NCBI RefSeq assembly: GCF_030445035.2
Contig: NC_080682.1
Coordinates: 36,066,770-36,130,769, forward strand
Direction of reading: 5' to 3'
Source of the DNA: Dasypus novemcinctus
Lineage: Eukaryota; Chordata; Mammalia; Cingulata; Dasypodidae
DNA length: 64,000 bases
Shown: positions 58,066 to 64,000 of the stretch, piece after piece
Position numbering within the stretch: position 1 is the first letter of the stretch
Layout: the number at the start of each line of letters is the position of its first letter
Notes under the pieces: model-generated
Told to the model about the DNA's origin: nothing
Seen by the model: only the letters and a program-made list of their open reading frames with translations
Databases searched by the model: none
Program-made: the position numbers and the translations under genes

Positions 58066-58507
58066 CTAAATAACAATTTCTTTTTTTCTTAAGATTTATT
58101 TATTTATTTATTTCTCTCCCCTTCCCGCCCGACCCTGGTTGTCTGTTCTCTATTTGCTGCGTCTTCTTTGTCCGCTTCTATTGTTCTCAGCTGCACGGGG
58201 ATGTGTGTTTCTTTTTGTTGCGTCATCTCACTGTGTCAGCTCTCTGTGTGTGCAGCACCATTCCTGGGCAGGCTGCACTTTCTTTCCCACTGGGCGGCTC
58301 TCCTTACAGGATGCACTCCCTGCGCATGGGGCTCCCCTATGCGGGGGACACCCCTGCGTGGCCGGGCACTCCTTGCTCGCATCAGCACTGCGCATAGGCC
58401 AGCTGCACATGGGTAAAGGAGGCCCGGGGTTTGAACCACAGACCTCCCATGTGGTAGAAGGATGCCCTAACCACTGGGCCAAGTCCAATACCTAAATAAC
58501 AATTTCT
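58066..58507 (-). mobile_element. Composite DAS-type SINE, minus strand, with 16 bp target duplication
   Basis: The element proper is 58,082-58,491, flanked by exact 'ctaaataacaatttct' at 58,066-58,081 and 58,492-58,507. It is the reverse complement of the same family as 52,775-53,184: T-rich and 'ttatttatttattt' left end, 'ttgtctgttctctatttgct', a GC-rich body and the tRNA-like head at the right ('gtttgaaccacagacctcc', 'ccctaaccactgggccaagt'). It lacks the 34 bp internal duplication of the other copy. Confidence 0.88.
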
Positions 58508-58689
58508 AATGACCCTTTCTGAGAAAGACTTTGATGTTGCATGAAATAAATTGAAGAGGATCTATCGGAATGACACTAGTGCCTTTAATTTGTAAATGCT
58601 AAAAAATAAAGGTGATTGGGTTATAGAACACTATAGTAGAAATACCTTTCATTCCTGTAGCCAAAAGCATTGTTAAAAGAACTTCTGGG

Positions 58690-58808
58690 AGGGGAACTGG
58701 TGTAGCTTAGTGGATGAGCATCAGCTTCTCACATACAAGGTCCCTGGTTCATTCCCTGGCCCTGGTACCCCCCCCCCCCCCCCACACACACACACAGAGA
58801 AAGAATTC
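58690..58808 (+). mobile_element. DAS-type short SINE with C-run and CA tail
   Basis: Head 'aactggtgtagcttagtgga', middle 'cagcttctcacatacaaggt', B-box region 'ggttcattccctggccc', then a 16-18 base C-run and '(ca)n'. The unusual tail may partly be a replication or assembly slippage site. Imperfect flanks 'aaagaacttc' and 'aaagaattc'. Confidence 0.8.
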
Positions 58809-59395
58809 AGGTTTGGGAGACTACATCCTGCTTATCCAACTTGAATGTCCCATGATGTGATGTAGCATTGTATCAAAAGAATTGATTGTGATTTAAGGGA
58901 AGGCATCCTAAGTTATCACACACTGTGAAGACTGAGAATAGCATACAGGCATAATATCCAAGGAGGTGCCATTTACATAAAGGTCTACTAGATTTATATA
59001 TATATTTATTACAGAAGTGTTTTGACAGATGACAGTGAAAGGTCTTGTTGAACTAAATAAGTATATTAAGACAATGTCCTGCTATATGAAATTAAAGTGT
59101 CTTGAGGATGAAGCAAAACTTTCTACTTTGTACAAACACATCATACGGACTAGAAGAAGTCAAGGGAGCATCTGCTACATGGGTATCTCTGAAAGCTGTT
59201 GTAAGAATGGTTGAAGCTCAGTGGTCAATATCTGATGTAGATGTTTGTTTTTTGCCTGTTAGGCAACCCTTTTATGGTACTAGAATTGCCCTTCTCCCTC
59301 TCTCAGCCCATGCAGTTCACTAGGTAGCATGTCTACATCAGATGCCAGGAACAATTCATTGGTCTATGGAATTATTATTAAATAAAAAATAAATG

Positions 59396-59755
59396 GGGGA
59401 GGTGGCTATAGCTCAATCAGTTGGGCTCACGTCTACCACATGGGAAGCCCTGGATTTTCATCCCGGGGACTCCTTGTGAAGGCAGGCTCACCCACAAGCA
59501 CCGCGGAGAGCCAGCTCAGCAAGATGATGCAAGAAAAAGGGAAACAAGCAAAACACAGAAGAATGTGTAGTGAATGGATAGAGAGAGCAGACAGCAAGCA
59601 AGCCGCACGGTGGGGCAGGGGTGGTGGTGGGAGAATAAATAAAATACAGACACACAAGAATGCGCAGCAAATGGACACAGGCAGCAGACAGCAAGCAAGT
59701 CATGGGGGAGCGGGGAGTAAAAAAAATGAACAAATGGAACATAAATGGAAAACAT
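59396..59755 (+). mobile_element. DAS-type composite SINE variant, about 360 bp
   Basis: Head 'ggtggctatagctcaatcag', then 'ctaccacatgggaagccctg', a body with 'gagagccagctcagcaagat', and two related segments containing 'agcagacagcaagcaag' (59,585 and 59,682), an internal direct repeat. Tail 'gggagtaaaaaaaatgaac'. Imperfect flanking 'ataaatgg'. This is a different body from the elements at 52.8 and 58.1 kb. Confidence 0.8.
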
Positions 59756-60539
59756 TTTAATGAGTAGGTAAGTCAAGACTTTGGATGTGAAAAGTATTCC
59801 CCTCATGGAATATTAGTAAATTTGGGACTCTATCTGCCTTGTGTACTCAAAGTCACAAAATATGGGCTTTTTACTAAAATAACTAGAGGATGACAATTTC
59901 ATATACAGGATGGTAAAAATGAATGGGATTATACTTCTCCTTAAGCATTACTGAGATGTGTTTTCTTAGTCATGTATTTATTTTTTAATTTGCAATATTT
60001 GGTAACATAATTCAGGTTAAAAATTTCTAAGCCCTTGATCTTTCTAAGATTTAGAACATCACCCCAGGAATACAAATATACGCCTGATCCTATTTGTAAG
60101 GATATCCCTTTATTTAATGAATACTTTAACAAATATTTTGTAGTTGATATTCTATGAGATTTTCTTTAGTGCCAAGGATTAGATTTCAAATTATTCATCT
60201 TGGTACCTCTATATACTGACATTCTTAACCCAGCTCATTCCAAAAGTATGAGCCAAAGAAATAAACTAGCATATTACAGAAGTTAGGAAAAAAGCATGTT
60301 GGAAAACTAAAATATTCATACTAATGATATCTATTATTTTGCTTTTTGGTGATAATTGGAACATGAAAAGTACAATCAAGTACAAGCATATCTCCTGCTG
60401 GGAAAAATATCCCCTTTATTGTGATTAGAAAAAAATGAAAGAAATAAGAAATTAAAGGATTTAATTGGCATTTGGTACCCCATAATTGCAAACATTCCCA
60501 CAAGTATTTGGATTTATAAGGTTGTTTTAGAATGAAGGA

Positions 60540-60605
60540 TGGAAGCAGATGTAGCTCAATTGGTTGAGCACCTGCTTTTCATGTACCAGGTCCCAGATTA
60601 TAGAC
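60540..60605 (+). mobile_element. DAS-type short SINE, truncated
   Basis: 'ggaagcagatgtagctcaat', 'ggttgagcacctgcttttca', 'accaggtcccagattatag'. Head only, no A-rich tail. Confidence 0.75.
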
Positions 60606-60718
60606 CATTATATATCTTTCCATAACCTACAAAATTGAGTGGGAGAGAATGTAAACTACAATGCAAACTAGTTTACTGGTATCTCCTGAAAACAAACGAA
60701 AAAAAAAACAACTCCCAT

Positions 60719-60818
60719 TGGGGAGCAGGTGTAGCTCAGTGGCTGAGTGCCTGCTTCCCATATATAGGTTGTGAGTTGCAACCCTGGTATCTCCCCCAAA
60801 TAAAAGGAAGAATGAAGT
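60719..60818 (+). mobile_element. DAS-type short SINE
   Basis: 'gggagcaggtgtagctcagt' (A-box), 'gagtgcctgcttcccatata', 'gtgagttgcaaccctggta' (degenerate B-box), then an A-rich tail 'aaataaaag'. It lies about 120 bp from the truncated SINE and in the same orientation. Confidence 0.82.
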
Positions 60819-61059
60819 ATCTAAAAAGACACAGGCTACTTAAATTAATTATAGATTTAGCTTCTTTCTATTATCAGTCTTAAAATCATCTCATTATTGG
60901 GTAGCATTTGCTCAGAAATATGAACTACTATATTTTTTATTGACATATACATGTTATGTTTTCATGTACATTGATACAGTATTTGTCTATTGCAGGCCAA
61001 ACTGGGGGCCTAGGGTATATCTCAGGCCCAAGTTCGCTGTTATTCCTTAGTTCAGTCCT

Positions 61060-63620
61060 ACTTGTACAAACACTGGAACTCTAGGTCAAGTTCTGTACTC
61101 TCATTCTGACGTATAAGTTAAGTAGGGTATGGTGAAGATCCCTGTGGTCACCACAGAACTCTTGGGCTTTTTGTTATAGTGTTGGTCCCATATATCACCT
61201 TAGTCATTCACTTACTTGAATTAATTGGTACCAAAATTACTTAATACAAAAAAGTCCAATTTTTTTTGTTGTTGTCAACATATTGACAAATCTCTCAAGG
61301 ATATTGTAGGTCTTTTTGTGTCTAAGAAGAGCCAGACATAAATGCAGATATGGGGATTCTGAAAATGGATCCCATTTGTATATACATCACAAGGGGAATT
61401 TATAAGAGCTGACTTTAAACTTTTATGAGGTTCCCAGTGCCCTACGCAATCGGACTATGATTTAAAAATTTTTTTTTTCATTTATTAAAAGATACTTAGA
61501 TTACACAAATGTTACATAAAAAAGGGGAATTCCCATATGGCCTGCTCCCTATACTATTTTCCCACATTAACAACATCCTTTATTGGTGTGGTATATTTGT
61601 TACAATTGATGAACATTTTGGAGCATTGCTACAAAGCAAGGAGTATAGTTTACACTGTATTTTACACTCTCTCCCATCCAATTTTGTAGGTTATGGCAAG
61701 ATATATAATGGCCTGTATCTGTTGTTGCAATGTCATTCAGGATAATTCCCAAGTCCTGAAAATGCACTCATATTACACCTGTTTTTCCTTCTCCCTGCCT
61801 TCAGAATCTCCAGTGGCAACTGACTTCACGTCAATTATATAAATTCTTACATTGCTAGAATCACAATAAGTCTATAGGAGAATACAAGAAAAAAATCCAC
61901 TCTAGGCCATATTTTATTCCAGAATCCTGAGGATTCTGGGATAGTGAGGTAGATTCCACCTCTAATCAAGAAATGGCTTCTATCCTATAGGGCAGATGGA
62001 TGTCGCTCTCTTGCTTGCAGCTGTAGACTCTCTCGGTTCCTTAGGATGGTTGTTGTCCATCATCATCTCCTTGGTAGTCGTCCTGAGTGAATCCAACGAA
62101 CTGGAGAGTAAGTGTTGCAATTTTGTTGATATTCGAGGCCTAGCTGGTACATGGACAGCCCAAAGTTTTAAATCTCTTGGACATGCACCTTTCAATTCTA
62201 GTACTAATGATAGGTTCAAATGGAAGGGTTAAAAGAACCATATGTAGGGAAACCACAACTGTGTCCATCTCCGTCAAAGTAGGGAACATAAATTCTAAAG
62301 TAGGGCCCATTGGCAAAGTACCAGATTCCTGAGCAATCTGCCCTGATTATAGTGTCTGATGCTTCTGATTTTAAGGCATCCTGTCTGACCTTCTACTACT
62401 ATGCTCCTGGTGCTCTTTCTTACTGATTACTGATCTTTCCACTATAACCTATCCTAAAGTAACCACTGGAGTTCCATTATCAGTAAGTCATAATTCAATT
62501 TCAAATTTTCTGTTAGGAGATGATGCTTGTTTACACAACCTTTTGTCCATAAAATTCATCTTTTATGCACACAAACAAATGTTTCTTAGGAGGGTGGAAT
62601 GTACAGTCCTTGTTTAAAATGAAATTATCTTGAACTACACTATTGATACAAATTATTTATGATTTAACAATTCTCATTTAACAGTATTGACACTGATATT
62701 TTAAATTTAAAGCAGAACCGGGAGGCAAGAATTAAAGTTTTTTGGTTTTTTTTTTTTGTCATGCTTCCTTAACAACTGATTATATTTAAATGTGTTCTTC
62801 ATGGGACTAGATTCAATTATTATAAAAACAAAACTTAAAGGCATAAAATTAGGACATTTTATTGTCCATTTGGAATGTTTATGAAGCAAATTTGCCATTG
62901 GGAATATGGTACTGACTTCTGACAAATAATCCTCTTTGAGACTTACATGTTTATTCCACCCCTAGTTTTCTATGTCTGAATTATTGGGACTCCTTTGGAA
63001 TAAGGCAATAACATTCTTCAGTTGACTAAAGTGTTTCATTTACTTATGAAGTTCATCTTATTCTTTTCTAGCTAGCCAATATCATGTATAGTAGTACTTC
63101 CTAATACCAATTTGATTGGAATTATAACTCAAGGTGGTATGAGTATGCATGAAATATATTTAGATTAGATTACTTTTGACATGGAAATGTACATTTTTTT
63201 AAAATTCTTATATAAAAAGGTCAATGTTTGAGAAACACTAGAGTTGAATTTTCAATTCTTGGGTAATTCCAAGAAATTCGAATTTTGAAATTAAAGTAAC
63301 TATTAGGAGCAAAATGCATCCTTATGTACATCATTTTTTATACTAAACATGAGAGTAGAGAAAGCTAAGCTACTCTGGTTACATGAAATAAGAATATCTG
63401 GAAACTTTATTTCTTCCTACAAATATTTCCATAACTAAAAGTGAGACCTAACATGTAAGGAATATTATGCTCTTTCTTTCCAACTGGAGAAAACCATTTA
63501 TCTTCCTCATTTTTCTTTCTTCCTCATTTATTGTTATCTCTCTTCCTTTCTACTTCTTTCAGCTACCAAATCCTCTGAAGGCCTCCTCCTTTCCTTCACC
63601 ATGAGCAATGTGAAAATCTC
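61060..63620 (+). repeat. Duplicated non-coding block, copy B (with L1 insertion)
   Basis: Diverged direct copy of 43,290-45,150, about 18 kb away. Anchors are listed under copy A. It is longer because an L1 3'UTR fragment (61,465-62,367) lies inside it. No coding frame is shared between the two copies, so selection on a protein is not indicated. It may continue past 63,620, but the similarity becomes too weak to follow. Confidence 0.75.
61465..62367 (-). mobile_element. Old L1 3'UTR fragment inside duplicated block B
   Basis: T-rich left end (61,467-61,480), then minus-strand L1 3'UTR text colinear with 9,346-10,200: 'ttgatgaacattttggagc', 'taatggcctgtatctgttgt', 'gctgtagactctctcggttc', 'gtagggcccattgg'. 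Flanks 'ctatgatttaaa' and 'ctgattttaa' match the single 'ctgattttcaa' at the uninterrupted site in copy A (about 43,696). This supports a true insertion after the duplication. Confidence 0.8.
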
Positions 63621-64000
63621 TGAAGGAACTATGATCCCAAATTCCTTGTTAAACATTTTTTTATTGGCTATTTCCTCCTATGTGGAAAGGAAAAAGCAGA
63701 AAACCTGCCCATGTAACAAAAGCTAACATCATGGTTTGGTTAATGTGATAAGCCATCTACATAATGCATAGTGTGTTACAGATTTCCACCCTCAATTCAG
63801 TGGCACTGTCTCAAATATGCAAACATTTATTTAAATAATCCTTTGGCTAAGATTGATATTTTTGAAGCAAAGACACAGAAATGAATTAAGTATGTCCCAA
63901 ATGAAATGATATTTTGATACTAACTGAATTTTTCCTAATGTTTAAAACAATTTTACTGCCAAAGTGCTGACAGTACCCTGAGTTTTACTTATGTAATTAC
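63621..64000. other. AT-rich intergenic DNA at the window end
   Basis: No gene or recognised repeat. It may be a further, unmatched part of duplicated block B. Confidence 0.5.

Noticed and set aside
60719-60800. Possible tRNA genes
   Set aside because: A- and B-box-like words are present in several places, but each is a SINE head without a complete cloverleaf and with SINE body or tail attached.

Overview
The window is mammalian genomic DNA, AT-rich and almost entirely non-coding. It has no intact host gene that I can support. The lineage marker is a set of tRNA-headed SINEs, both short (about 90-120 bp) and composite (about 400 bp), of the DAS type known from armadillos. They occur beside L1 elements whose 3' ends I also associate with Xenarthra. 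I infer a xenarthran, most likely armadillo-like. This rests on recognising repeat families by eye, not on a database search.

Layout. 1-9.3 kb: AT-rich intergenic DNA with an old MIR and a possible retroviral relic. 9.3-13 kb: L1 3'UTR debris (minus strand), an LTR fragment and old L1 pieces (plus strand). 14.6-17.1 kb: one ancient L2 LINE, split by a DAS SINE and by a young L1 tail. 20.9-24.3 kb: a GGT/GAT-rich tandem repeat and a 2.9 kb minus-strand L1. 26.9-28.3 kb: MIR copies. 28.6-30.1 kb: a plus-strand family-4-like olfactory receptor pseudogene, split by a 510 bp solo LTR with a 6 bp target duplication. 31.4-32.3 kb: SINEs and a MaLR-type LTR. 32.57-37.28 kb: a GC-rich betaretrovirus-like endogenous element on the minus strand. 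38-43.3 kb: L1 fragments, one split by an apparent processed retrocopy. 45.57-49.1 kb: a young 5'-truncated L1 with a 14 bp target duplication. 49.2-50.1 kb: a minus-strand olfactory receptor pseudogene. 52.8-60.8 kb: several SINEs and an L1. Two diverged direct copies of one non-coding block lie at about 43.3-45.1 and 61.1-63.6 kb, which with the two receptor relics suggests a decayed olfactory receptor cluster.

The most unusual object is the element at 32.57-37.28 kb. Both LTRs, a 6 bp target duplication, a Lys1,2-type primer binding site and a polypurine tract are all present, but pro and pol are absent. Only a matrix-like gag fragment remains. Next to the 3' LTR lie three small membrane-protein ORFs. 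Two of them are diverged tandem duplicates, and the third starts on a TAATG overlap and runs into the LTR. A good splice donor just before gag and a good acceptor at the first small ORF are in matching phase with an upstream leader ORF. The leader also carries a roughly 215 bp sequence in three tandem copies. This looks like a compact, probably non-autonomous retroviral element with an accessory-gene block I do not recognise.
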